Below the pieces are notes generated by a model. It saw nothing but the letters and a program-made list of their open reading frames with translations. It was not told the origin of the DNA and made no database searches. A DNA stretch of 14,098 bases from Planctomycetota bacterium (GTDB lineage: Bacteria; Planctomycetota; Planctomycetia; Planctomycetales; Planctomycetaceae). The translations under genes and the position numbers were made by a program. The stretch spans positions 1-14,098 of the forward strand of contig JAEYWB010000802.1 of the NCBI GenBank assembly GCA_023429275.1, given 5' to 3'. Of the stretch, positions 1 through 7,432 are shown piece after piece (within the stretch, counting starts at the first letter, position 1; the number at the start of each line of letters is the position of its first letter).

Positions 1-1836
1 GAACCCGGCCTCGCGACCGCGGTCGGTGAGCTGGCCGCGGAGAACGACTCTCATCCCGACGGCCGGCCGTTCATCCGCTTCGAGGACCCGCCCCTCGAAC
101 GGCCTCGTCGACAGCATCGGGATTTCAACCGGATCGGCCCCGACGTCGAAGATCGTCGTGGCGGTCCATCGCTCCATCGGCGCGACGGCGACGAGGCTGA
201 TCCTCCTGGCGGCGATGGAGGCGGTAAACCGGCCGTCTCTGTCTGCCGTCGCGGTCGCGGAGTCGTGCGATTCCCCGTCGATTCCCCGAAGAGACACAGT
301 CGTTCCGGAGAGGTCAGCGTCCATTCCCTCGGGCAATGTCAGCCGTCCACGGACCATCTGCCGTTCCGCCACCTCCCGGTGCAGGGGAACTTCCAGTGGA
401 ACCCCATCCGTCACCTGGACCCGCTTCTCGAATTTCCACTCTCCAGCGGTCACTCGAATGTCGAGATCTCCCGGAGCGACTGACACACGACTGCGGCCCG
501 ACTGGTCAGTCTTGGCCCAGAACCGGCGACTGTGGTTCTTCTGATGCTGCGTCTCGAAGTGCAGCCAGGCGTCGCGAACCGGGTTTCGGTCGGGACCCTG
601 GGTGGCAACGATCTCGACAGCCGTTGCGGGAATCAGCTCGAGTTTCGGCGACTGCCGCACCGACTCACTCGCCAGGGCCGGGACGCCCGACCACGTTGTC
701 GAGACGAGGTCCCGGTCACTCACGACCACGAAGTAATCGCTTCCAGGAAGCACGTTCGCCCGGAAGCGTCCCTTGGCGTCAGTCCGCGCCTGGAGGAAGT
801 CCATCGAGTACTCCTCCTCTCCCTGGTAGCTCCACAACTCGACGAGCAACCCCGCATTTTCGGACGTGCCTCCCGCAACGGTTCCAGCGATCGCGATCCG
901 GTCTTTCGTCCGCGAGGGAGCCACCGTCAGTTCGAAGCTCCCGTCGGGCAGCGGCTTTTCACCGATGCTCCGCCACGGACTCTGGTAAGCCGGCGAAACG
1001 GAGACCTGCCGGTTCGGCCAGTCGGGCGCCGGTAAGACGACTTCACCTTGAGCATCTGTCTTCCCCGAGAGCGACGGGATACCCCAGAGTCCCCCCTGGG
1101 AGGTTCTCTCGACATGCACCGAGAGAGTCAGCGGAACACCCGCAAGCGGCTGCCGCCGGGCATCGACGGCACGCGCCCGGACAGGCGTTGTCCGAAAGAG
1201 TTCGATTGCGAACGAGAGGCCTTCCTCGTGATTCGCCCTGCGGAGATAGGTGTTGAGGCCACCCATCTTCTCATCGGTCCAGGCACCGACGGCGAAGACC
1301 GACTGCCTTGCGGGAACCATCACCTCGGCCAGGCCTTCAGAGCCCGTGGTTCCAAATGAATTCCCCGAGTCAGTCCTGACGAGAACGCGGGCATGGGCGG
1401 CGGGCTTGCCCTGGTCGGTGACGTTCAGGCGAACGATTCGGGCCGGCTCGAGCAGGAGACGGAGCGGGCTTCGCGTCATCGACCGCAGGCTGTGCCCATG
1501 CATGATCAGCGAAGTCTGGAACCGGCCGTCAGGGGTCCGGCAGCGGAGCGAGGGAGCATTGACGATCGTGCCGGTCGTTCGAATTTCAAACTCACCGTCG
1601 ACGATCTTGAACGACGGCGCTTCCCCCTCACTCTCCATCGGTTCAAGAAGAGCGTCCCTGGCGATGGTTCCATCGGGCAGAACCGCCGTTCCGCGAATCG
1701 TCAGGATTGATCCGGCCGTCTCCGGATTCGCGGGAGTGTCGGCGCCGACGGGCGGTACGGACGCTGCAGCGACGAAGCCAGCGAACAACAGAGCCAGAAC
1801 CTGCGTTCGCGAGGGGGCCGTCCGGCGCGTTGGCAT
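1..1836 (-). CDS. Secreted modular beta-rich protein (carboxypeptidase-regulatory-like repeats), C-terminus outside window
   Basis: The minus strand is open from an ATG at 1836 to the left edge, giving 612 codons without a stop, so the gene is partial at its 3' end. The first 33 residues have a basic start (MPTRRTAPSRT), a hydrophobic core (VLALLFAGFVAAAS) and small residues ending near VGAD, a Sec-type signal peptide. The rest has no membrane segment. A motif of the form T-D-x-x-G-x, followed by a short hydrophobic strand and often P-G or P-A, recurs near residues 164, 260, 352, 443 and 531. That spacing of about 88-96 residues suggests five tandem Ig-like or carboxypeptidase-regulatory-like (transthyretin-fold) modules. 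Such proteins sit at the planctomycete cell surface or periplasm; the role of this one is unknown. No good Shine-Dalgarno sequence precedes the ATG. It lies 179 bases downstream of the WD40 gene on the same strand and may or may not share its transcript. The reading frame is certain; the domain class is inferred from the repeat pattern. Confidence 0.85.
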   Translation of the reverse strand, partial: MPTRRTAPSRTQVLALLFAGFVAAASVPPVGADTPANPETAGSILTIRGTAVLPDGTIARDALLEPMESEGEAPSFKIVDGEFEIRTTGTIVNAPSLRCRTPDGRFQTSLIMHGHSLRSMTRSPLRLLLEPARIVRLNVTDQGKPAAHARVLVRTDSGNSFGTTGSEGLAEVMVPARQSVFAVGAWTDEKMGGLNTYLRRANHEEGLSFAIELFRTTPVRARAVDARRQPLAGVPLTLSVHVERTSQGGLWGIPSLSGKTDAQGEVVLPAPDWPNRQVSVSPAYQSPWRSIGEKPLPDGSFELTVAPSRTKDRIAIAGTVAGGTSENAGLLVELWSYQGEEEYSMDFLQARTDAKGRFRANVLPGSDYFVVVSDRDLVSTTWSGVPALASESVRQSPKLELIPATAVEIVATQGPDRNPVRDAWLHFETQHQKNHSRRFWAKTDQSGRSRVSVAPGDLDIRVTAGEWKFEKRVQVTDGVPLEVPLHREVAERQMVRGRLTLPEGMDADLSGTTVSLRGIDGESHDSATATADRDGRFTASIAARRISLVAVAPMERWTATTIFDVGADPVEIPMLSTRPFEGRVLEADERPAVGMRVVLRGQLTDRGREAGF

Positions 1837-2015
1837 GACGTGATTCCGATCAGGAGAAAGAATCAGCGGAACCGTCGGGCCGCGGCCGGAGCATTCTCGA
1901 GAGAGCGTCGACGTGAATCACACAACGTTCAGGCCGACATCTTCGGTGCGGCACATCTGACAGCAGTGTTGCCCGGCGGGCCGTCAAAAGCCAGAGCGAT
2001 GCCGCGAGAACGCGA

Positions 2016-3146
2016 CTACGACGGAGCGAGCTGAGGCAGCTCCAGTATGTCGATCCGGGCCGAGCCCCCTTCGTACTTGCCCGCTTTCAGCTGCCGGCCG
2101 TTCCCGTTCGCCGACAGGCAGACCGTCATCGCCATCGTTCGGCCGTCCGGGAAGAGGCTCAGGCTCCGGCCGTTCGGGATCTCCTTCCCCACCCGGATCG
2201 CCTGCTCGTCGCCGGGCCGCCAGAACCAGAGATGTCCCGTGCCGGGAAAGGCTCCTGAGACCCCCATCAGGATCCCGGACGGGAGGAACTGGAGGTCGTA
2301 GACGAACCCGTCGTTCACCGTCCCGACGTTCATCGGCGGGAGCTCCCGGCCTGTCTTCCAGTCGAACGACACGACGCTCGGGATTCCCGTCGCGAAACCT
2401 CCCTGCGGCTCCTTCTGCCCGCCACACGCCAGGACACTTCCGTCCGGGCTGAAGGCGAGCCGGCGTACGCCGCCGCAGTCCTGCATCTTGTTGAGCTGCG
2501 ACAGCGGCGGCCTCAGCTCGCGGACGACCTTCCCTGTCGTGAGATCCCACTCGCGGACGATCCCCTTCCAGTCCCCCGAGACGAGCGAGCCCCCTTGCGG
2601 ATGAAAGGCGAGGCTGAAAATCGCCATCTCGTGCCCTTCCCAGGCATGGCGGAGCTCGCCGGTGGCGACCGACCAGAGCCGGACGAGCCGGTCGTTCCCG
2701 GCACTCGCCAGCACCTCGCCGTCGGGGCTGATCGCGATCGCCCGAATCCACCCTTCATGCGCGGCCTCGTGGCTCCAGAGCGGCGCGGCGGGGTCATCCA
2801 GAAAGTTCCAGCAGGAGAGCCGCCCCCAGCTGTCACTCGAGACGAGCTTTCCGCCCGATGGCGCGAAGGCGATCGACTGCACCCAGCCGTTGTGGCCGGT
2901 GAGCGGGGAGATCGCGACGGGAGCCTCGCCGCGGAGGTCCCACCGCGCGACCCGCCCGTCATAGGCCGCCGACGCCAGGAGCTGTCCGCAGGGACTGATC
3001 CGGGATTCCCAGATCTGCCGCGGATAGACCAGCGACGAAGCCGCCTTCGGTTTCCAGTTCGCCAGGGGATGAGCGTCGGCCATGTCCTGCCCCGTTCTCT
3101 TTCCGGTACTTCGCTCTGCAACTCCCGCGCGGGTCCGGGCCATCAT
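2016..3146 (-). CDS. WD40 repeat beta-propeller protein
   Basis: This 376-residue protein consists almost entirely of WD40-type blades. Clear units include GHNGWVQSIAFAPSGG...CWNF, AHEGWIRAIAISPDGE...LWSV and GHEMAIFSLAFHPQGG...EWDL, plus more diverged blades beginning near residues 49, 226, 281 and 327. Seven blades, one closed propeller, is the best reading. WD40 propellers are protein-interaction scaffolds; no catalytic motif is visible. There is no signal peptide or membrane segment. The start is uncertain. An in-frame GTG at 3182 would overlap the upstream DUF1501 gene; the ATG pair at 3146/3143 lies just after the DUF1501 stop; an ATG at 3083 (MADAHPLANW) begins close to the first conserved blade. 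I chose 3146 because of its 5-base spacing to the DUF1501 stop, which implies translational coupling. In many planctomycetes WD40 blades are fused to DUF1549/DUF1553 proteins or encoded next to DUF1501, so a shared function is likely but unknown. Confidence 0.88.
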   Translation of the reverse strand: MMARTRAGVAERSTGKRTGQDMADAHPLANWKPKAASSLVYPRQIWESRISPCGQLLASAAYDGRVARWDLRGEAPVAISPLTGHNGWVQSIAFAPSGGKLVSSDSWGRLSCWNFLDDPAAPLWSHEAAHEGWIRAIAISPDGEVLASAGNDRLVRLWSVATGELRHAWEGHEMAIFSLAFHPQGGSLVSGDWKGIVREWDLTTGKVVRELRPPLSQLNKMQDCGGVRRLAFSPDGSVLACGGQKEPQGGFATGIPSVVSFDWKTGRELPPMNVGTVNDGFVYDLQFLPSGILMGVSGAFPGTGHLWFWRPGDEQAIRVGKEIPNGRSLSLFPDGRTMAMTVCLSANGNGRQLKAGKYEGGSARIDILELPQLAPS

Positions 3147-3151
3147 GCCGC

Positions 3152-4447
3152 TCAGGCGATCAGTTCCTGAACCGCTCCGCACTCCTCATGGGCGACCGGG
3201 AGCGGCTGGCCGTGGTTGTCGTACTCCATTTGCTGCTTCGGAACGCCGAGCGTCTGGAACCAGGTGTGGAACAGGTGGCCGATGTCGACCTCCCGGTCCT
3301 CGACCGCCGTCCCATCGGCAGTGGTCCGGCCGACGACCGCGCCGCTCTTGAGTCCGCCTCCCGCCATCGCGACCGACCACGCTTCCGGCCAGTGATCGCG
3401 GCCGACGTGCGAGTTCACCTTGGGAGTCCGGCCGAATTCGCTCATCGCGATCACGAGAACGTTCCCGAGCCGTCCCCGGTCGGCAAGGTCCTCGATCAGC
3501 GACGCGAACGCCTGGTCAAACTTCCCATGCAGGCTCTGCGCGGCATTGAAGTGGTCGCCGTGGCTGTCCCAGTGATAGGACCCGACCTTGACGAACCGGA
3601 CCCCCGCCTCGATGAGCCGCCGGGCAAGGAGCATATGCCGGCCGAGGTCGTGCGAGCCGTATCGCTCCACATCGCGGGGGTCGATCTTCGACTCGTCGAA
3701 CAGTTCGGTTCGTCTCATCAGCTCCTGGGCCATATCGAAGACATGGGCGTTCGCCTCACTGTTCTGCGGACGCCGCCCGGCGAGGTACCGCTCGTTCAGC
3801 TTTCGCCGCAGTTCGTCCCTCGCCGCGTAGTCTTCGGCCGAGAGGGCGGCGTTCGGCAGGAGGTTCTCAGGCGGCTTGCCGTCTCCGAGGGCAAGGCAGC
3901 CGTACTTGGGGCCGAGGAAACCGGCATCCTCCGTCTTGAAGCCGCCGCCCCCCTGCTTGACCCATAGATAGGGAGGGAGCCCGCTCGAGGTCGGTCCCAT
4001 CCGGTTCGCGACGGCCGACCCGAAGAAGGGGTAGACGACGCCGCGGTTCTTCGGGTCCCCCCGCTGGATCCGCGCGACGCCGGCGGAGTGGCTGTTGTCC
4101 TGCGTATGGAGGCTCCGGAGGATCGCGAGATGATGCGCGACCTTCGCCGATCGGGGCATCAGCTCCGAGAACTGCAGGCCCGGCACGCTCGTGGAGATCG
4201 CCCGGAACGGTCCGCCATGCTCGGTGTTCGGCTTCGGATCCCAGCTCTCGAGCTGGCTCATGCCCCCGTCGAGCCAGACAAACAGCACCTGCTTGTCATT
4301 TCGCCGCAGTTCCTCGGCCGTCGCGGGATCGAACAGCCCGAGAGCCCCGCCTGCGCCGACACCGGCCGCCGTTCCCAGGACACGCCCAAGCACCTGGCGC
4401 CGCGACCAGCGATGTTCGTGCGGCCGGCAGAGTCGATTTCGTGTCAT
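3152..4447 (-). CDS. DUF1501 family protein with Tat signal
   Basis: This 431-residue protein belongs to the DUF1501 family (alkaline-phosphatase-like fold), which is greatly expanded in planctomycetes and has no established reaction. The N-terminus carries a twin-arginine motif (SRRQVLG, residues 15-21) followed by a Gly/Ala-rich hydrophobic stretch to about residue 40, so export in folded form is expected. Family landmarks are WLDGGMSQLESWDPKP (58-73), the WDSHGDHF block (293-300), and SEFGRTPKVN followed by GRDHWPEAWS (336-358). The Asp and His residues in these blocks are the likely metal or active-site ligands by analogy with the phosphatase superfamily; this is inference. The ATG at 4447 is supported by a GGAGG five bases upstream. 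The length is normal for the family. The gene lies 122 bases downstream of the DUF1549/DUF1553 gene and 5 bases upstream of the WD40 gene, a standard planctomycete pairing. Confidence 0.95.
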   Translation of the reverse strand: MTRNRLCRPHEHRWSRRQVLGRVLGTAAGVGAGGALGLFDPATAEELRRNDKQVLFVWLDGGMSQLESWDPKPNTEHGGPFRAISTSVPGLQFSELMPRSAKVAHHLAILRSLHTQDNSHSAGVARIQRGDPKNRGVVYPFFGSAVANRMGPTSSGLPPYLWVKQGGGGFKTEDAGFLGPKYGCLALGDGKPPENLLPNAALSAEDYAARDELRRKLNERYLAGRRPQNSEANAHVFDMAQELMRRTELFDESKIDPRDVERYGSHDLGRHMLLARRLIEAGVRFVKVGSYHWDSHGDHFNAAQSLHGKFDQAFASLIEDLADRGRLGNVLVIAMSEFGRTPKVNSHVGRDHWPEAWSVAMAGGGLKSGAVVGRTTADGTAVEDREVDIGHLFHTWFQTLGVPKQQMEYDNHGQPLPVAHEECGAVQELIA

Positions 4448-4452
4448 CCTGT

Positions 4453-4457
4453 CCTCC
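4453..4457 (-). promoter_or_regulatory. Shine-Dalgarno site for the DUF1501 gene
   Basis: On the minus strand GGAGG lies 5 bases before the ATG at 4447. It fixes this start and implies that translation initiates anew here rather than by coupling across the 122-base gap from the upstream gene. Confidence 0.7.
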
Positions 4458-4482
4458 GCACGACAACGTCAGGAAATCAGTA

Positions 4483-4540
4483 GCCACAGAGGGCACAGAG
4501 ATCACAGAGAGCTCTCTGTGGCCTCTGTGCCCTCTGTGGC
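4483..4540. repeat. CACAGAG-type 58-base palindromic element, copy 1
   Basis: Two 29-base arms meet at a GAGCTC centre with no loop. The left arm (4483-4511) and the reverse complement of the right arm (4512-4540) match at 27 of 29 positions, differing only at AT versus GC. Within each arm a unit of the form CACAGAG(G) recurs three times at 9-10 base intervals. In RNA this would be a long hairpin in the leader between the DUF1549/DUF1553 and DUF1501 genes. A diverged relative lies at 7433-7552, with similar sequence just outside both ends (AAATCA before the left arm, GTGGCAA at the right end), so this is a dispersed family and not a local accident. The element also creates short spurious open frames rich in TEGTEITE or HRGHRGHRE. 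Its function is unknown: REP/MITE-like mobility and mRNA processing are both possible. Confidence 0.85.
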
Positions 4541-4569
4541 AAAGCACCCTTCTCCGTCGACGTTTTCAT

Positions 4570-6108
4570 TCAGTGGTTCACCGAAAACTCCATGGAGGTC
4601 AGCATCGCCCAGGCGAGGTGCGTCACCGCTCTCTTCCGGTCGGTCCCCTTCTCGATCCATGCGGTCATGGCGGCCTTCTCGTCCGCTGACGGGAGACGGC
4701 TGAGGAGGCTCAGCGTCAGTTCCTCCACGATCTCGCCGGTCGTCGGCAGCCGGAGAGCGCGGGTGACGAGCGCCTGGTCTCCCTCGGTGAGCAGCCGCGC
4801 GAGGAGCGGGTCGTTCATCAGGAACAGCGTCCCCTTCACCGAGAACGCCACTTCGTCTTCCGGCTCCCGGGCCTGGTTCGCGAACTGGTCGACAAACTTC
4901 TTCCGGAGCGCCGCGACCTCTTCGGGCTTCTGCTCCAGGCCGGTCGCACCCGTCCCCCGCAGAACACTCCAGAGAAGTTGCTCGGCCGACAGCCGCTTCT
5001 CGATCGCGACGAGGAACCGGTCTTCCGGGGGAAGCGGGCCGCCGTCTGGAAGTGCTCCGGCCCGCTGATAAGTCCTGGTGAGGGCCAGCTCCCGCAGCAG
5101 CCACCGGATGTCGAACTGGTGGGAGACGAACTCCGCCGCCAGCAGGTCGAGGAGCTCGGGGTGCGACGGCGGATTCCCGCCGTGATGCAGATCGAGGGGA
5201 TGGACCAGGCCACGGCCCATCATGAGGAACCAGATGCGGTTGACGCTGTTCCGCACGAACAGCGGGTTGCCGGCCGTCGGAAGCTGCTCGGCGAACAGGC
5301 GGAGCGAACTCGGCTTGGGCTCTCCGGGCCCGGCCGCAGGATCGAACTCGATTCCCCCGGGGACACGCGGTCCCGTCGACATCGGGGTCGGATCGAAGAC
5401 CGACACGAACTCCAGCTTCTTGGAAACCGGCTTCTCCTTCACGGCCGGAAACTTCGCGTCGCTGCGAACCGACAGGTTCTGGAAGACGACGAGCAGCCCC
5501 TGGAAATCCTTCTGCTTGTAGTCGTCCACAAACAGGTGATTGTGACACTGCGCGCACTGCAGGTCCTGGCCCAGGAAGAGCCGTGAGACGTCCCGCGTCA
5601 GACCGGGATAATCGACCGGGTTCTGCCCATAGTTCTCGAGCCGCTTCGTGAGGAAGAACGCCGACCCGCGGGTCGCTTCATCCTCCGGATCGGGATGGAG
5701 CATCCGCCGCACCATTTCATCCCATGGGCGGTTCGCCTCGAACGAGCTTCGGAGAAACCGCTCCCAGTCGGGGTTGTCGCCACGGCGCTCCATCAACACG
5801 ACGTGGAACAGCTCGGTCATCCGCCGGACGTGAGACGGACTCGCGAGGAGCCGATCAATCACCTTGGCTCGCTTGTCGGGGTCGCCGTCCGGCAGAAAAG
5901 AACGGACTTCGCCAGCGGATGGAATTTCACCCGTGAGGTCGAGCGAGACGCGCCTCAGGAACTCGGCGTCGCTCGTAAGCTCCGCGACCTTATGTCCCGT
6001 CCCCGCATTCCCTATGAGAGTGTCGATCCGCCGGTGGAGCGGCTCATCGCCGCACGCGACCAGCGGTTGCCAGAGCAACAGGATCAGGAGCGATCCGACT
6101 CGTCGCAT
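4570..6108 (-). CDS. DUF1549/DUF1553 (PSCyt2-PSD1) domain protein, probable lipoprotein
   Basis: This 512-residue protein combines DUF1549 (about residues 20-240) and DUF1553 (about 270-500), a planctomycete-typical pair of unknown biochemical role. Diagnostic segments are FLRRVSLDLTGEIPS near the N-terminus, the haem-c-like CxxCH (CAQCHNH, residues 185-191), and NRIWFLMMGRGLVHP followed by NPPSHPELLDLLA (about 290-324) in DUF1553. The cytochrome-like PSCyt1 domain often found ahead of DUF1549 is absent, so this is a short family member. I chose the ATG at 6108. It gives MRRVGSLLILLLWQPLVAC, a signal peptide ending in the lipobox LVAC with Cys19 as the candidate lipidated residue. A GTG at 6147 would add 13 residues before the signal and is less likely. 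No Shine-Dalgarno sequence is visible at either start. It is the first gene of a minus-strand set with DUF1501 and WD40. Confidence 0.93.
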   Translation of the reverse strand: MRRVGSLLILLLWQPLVACGDEPLHRRIDTLIGNAGTGHKVAELTSDAEFLRRVSLDLTGEIPSAGEVRSFLPDGDPDKRAKVIDRLLASPSHVRRMTELFHVVLMERRGDNPDWERFLRSSFEANRPWDEMVRRMLHPDPEDEATRGSAFFLTKRLENYGQNPVDYPGLTRDVSRLFLGQDLQCAQCHNHLFVDDYKQKDFQGLLVVFQNLSVRSDAKFPAVKEKPVSKKLEFVSVFDPTPMSTGPRVPGGIEFDPAAGPGEPKPSSLRLFAEQLPTAGNPLFVRNSVNRIWFLMMGRGLVHPLDLHHGGNPPSHPELLDLLAAEFVSHQFDIRWLLRELALTRTYQRAGALPDGGPLPPEDRFLVAIEKRLSAEQLLWSVLRGTGATGLEQKPEEVAALRKKFVDQFANQAREPEDEVAFSVKGTLFLMNDPLLARLLTEGDQALVTRALRLPTTGEIVEELTLSLLSRLPSADEKAAMTAWIEKGTDRKRAVTHLAWAMLTSMEFSVNH

Positions 6109-6171
6109 GAAAGAGCTGCCGTAGGCACCGGGGACGACACCAATCACCCAATACTGATGCGTCGCAAAGGA

Positions 6172-6198
6172 GGTTGCAACTTCAGCGATCGTTGAACC
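6172..6198. promoter_or_regulatory. Inverted repeat upstream of the DUF1549/DUF1553 operon (possible operator)
   Basis: GGTTGCAAC and GTTGAACC form two arms that pair as GGTT/AACC and CAAC/GTTG, with one bulged G and a 10-base spacer. The repeat sits about 65-90 bases ahead of the chosen operon start, a reasonable place for a regulator site. No regulator is encoded nearby and chance occurrence is possible. Confidence 0.25.
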
Positions 6199-6348
6199 GG
6201 AGTATCTGGTCTCAGGCTACGGTGCGGGGCATCACCAGGGAATTCTTCGCTTCGCTTGGACTACGGCAATCTGGGTGCGACTTTGCGGTCGGTTCGTCAC
6301 ATCGTTAGCGTTCAGCGACTGGAGTGGCCTTCCCCTCCGGCCGGGTCT

Positions 6349-6370
6349 GTCGGGAAACTCCTCTCCCGAC
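6349..6370 (+). other. Small hairpin in the leader of the CtBP-like gene
   Basis: GTCGGGA and TCCCGAC form a perfect 7-base-pair stem with an 8-base loop (AACTCCTC). It ends 43 bases before the ATG at 6414, so it would lie in the 5' untranslated RNA if transcription starts upstream. The loop contains CTCCTC, which resembles an anti-Shine-Dalgarno, but the downstream gene has no Shine-Dalgarno for it to mask. Confidence 0.3.
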
Positions 6371-6413
6371 GAAGCCTGTGTTCTCCCGCATCCTTTGCGA
6401 CCCCTCTACGTCC

Positions 6414-7415
6414 ATGGCACGTCCGCTCGTCGTCGTCACCGACTTCATCAACCCGCCTCTGACCCATGAGGAGCGGATTCTCGGCGACCTTGCCGACATC
6501 GTCGCTCTCAATGCCTTCAGCGAGGAGGACCTCGTCGGCAAGGTCGAAGAGGCGGACGCGATCATGCTGTATCACTTCATCTCGATCTCCCGCTTCACGA
6601 TCGAGCGGCTGCGGAAGTGCAAGCTGATCGTCCGCTGCGGCGTCGGGTTCGACAACGTCGATCGGGCGTTCGCCCGCGAGCGGGGGATCGATGTCGCGAA
6701 CGTTCCCGACTACGGCTCGGAAGAGGTTGCCGACTCCGCCATCGGCATGACACTCACGCTCATGCGGGGGATTCACTACCTCAACAGCCGCTGCCAGCAG
6801 GGACAGGGGCCGTGGATCTATGAGCAGGTCCGGCCCCTTCACCGTCTCCGGGGACTGACGTTCGGGATCATCGGCCTCGGCCGGATCGGTACCGCCACCG
6901 CCCTGCGGGCAAAGGCGCTCGGATTCCACGTTGTCTTCTACGACCCGTATGTCGTCGATGGGACCGACAAGGCGGTCGGCGTCCGCCGCTGTGAGACGCT
7001 CGAAGAGCTGCTCAAGCAGGTCGACGTCGTCAGCGTTCACACGCCGCGAACGGCCGAGACCCAGCACATCCTCAACGACCAGACGATCGCTCTCCTGAAG
7101 CCCGGCGCTTATGTCGTCAACACCGCCCGCGGCGGCTGCGTCGACGCTCACGCGGTCCTGCGGGCGATCGAGCGCGACCACCTTCGCGGAGCCGCCCTCG
7201 ACGTCCTCGAGACGGAGCCGCCGCCGGCCAACGATCCCCTGATCCAAGCCTGGCGGGACCCGTCCCACCCGGCCTACCACCGGATCATCGTCAACCCGCA
7301 CTCGGCGTTCTATTCCGAGCAGGGACTCGACGACATGCGGATCAAGGGGAGTGAAAACTGCCGGCGTGTCCTGCTCGGCCAACCGCCGAGGAATGTTGTG
7401 AACCGGTTGGCGTAG
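6414..7415 (+). CDS. D-2-hydroxyacid dehydrogenase, C-terminal-binding-protein (CtBP) type
   Basis: This 333-residue protein is a member of the NAD-dependent D-2-hydroxyacid dehydrogenase family. The Rossmann fingerprint GIIGLGRIG is at residues 151-159, and the acidic residue ending the second strand (YDPY, Asp177) favours NAD over NADP. The catalytic set is present: Arg239 in NTARGG, Glu268 in VLETEPP and His296 in NPHSAF. The tail around PHSAFYSEQ resembles the CtBP branch more than PGDH or lactate dehydrogenase branches. The enzyme is cytoplasmic and would reduce a 2-keto acid or oxidise a D-2-hydroxy acid; the substrate cannot be read from the sequence. The ATG at 6414 matches the usual N-terminus (MARPLVVVTDFI). 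The frame is open 30 codons further upstream, but that stretch is not family-like. No Shine-Dalgarno is visible. It is followed by a palindromic element and then a glycosyltransferase gene, with no evident pathway link. Confidence 0.92.
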   Translation: MARPLVVVTDFINPPLTHEERILGDLADIVALNAFSEEDLVGKVEEADAIMLYHFISISRFTIERLRKCKLIVRCGVGFDNVDRAFARERGIDVANVPDYGSEEVADSAIGMTLTLMRGIHYLNSRCQQGQGPWIYEQVRPLHRLRGLTFGIIGLGRIGTATALRAKALGFHVVFYDPYVVDGTDKAVGVRRCETLEELLKQVDVVSVHTPRTAETQHILNDQTIALLKPGAYVVNTARGGCVDAHAVLRAIERDHLRGAALDVLETEPPPANDPLIQAWRDPSHPAYHRIIVNPHSAFYSEQGLDDMRIKGSENCRRVLLGQPPRNVVNRLA

Positions 7416-7432
7416 GTCCAGAAATCAAGGTA

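Larger units (their letters stand above)
6109..6413. other. Divergent intergenic region between DUF1549/DUF1553 and CtBP-like dehydrogenase genes
   Basis: These 305 bases separate two divergent genes and must hold both promoters. I see no convincing coding frame and no clear -35/-10 pair. Two short structures stand out and are listed separately: an inverted repeat at 6172-6198 and a hairpin at 6349-6370. Confidence 0.6.

Noticed and set aside
26..1256. Several plus-strand open frames at the left edge, up to 306 codons
   Set aside because: They are Arg/Ser/Pro-rich shadows of the edge-spanning minus-strand gene, which has a signal peptide and repeated modules.
1971..1981. Short GC hairpin GCCC-GGC-GGGC after the WD40 gene
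   Set aside because: A four-base stem without a T-run is expected by chance in DNA of this composition.
4296..4689. Short open frames with HRGHRGHRE and TEGTEITE peptides
   Set aside because: They are translations of the palindromic repeat at 4483-4540, a known type of annotation artefact.
6312..7382. 356-codon minus-strand open frame opposite the CtBP-like dehydrogenase
   Set aside because: It is an antisense shadow in GC-rich DNA: the plus-strand product has all family motifs, and this frame shows no recognisable domain.
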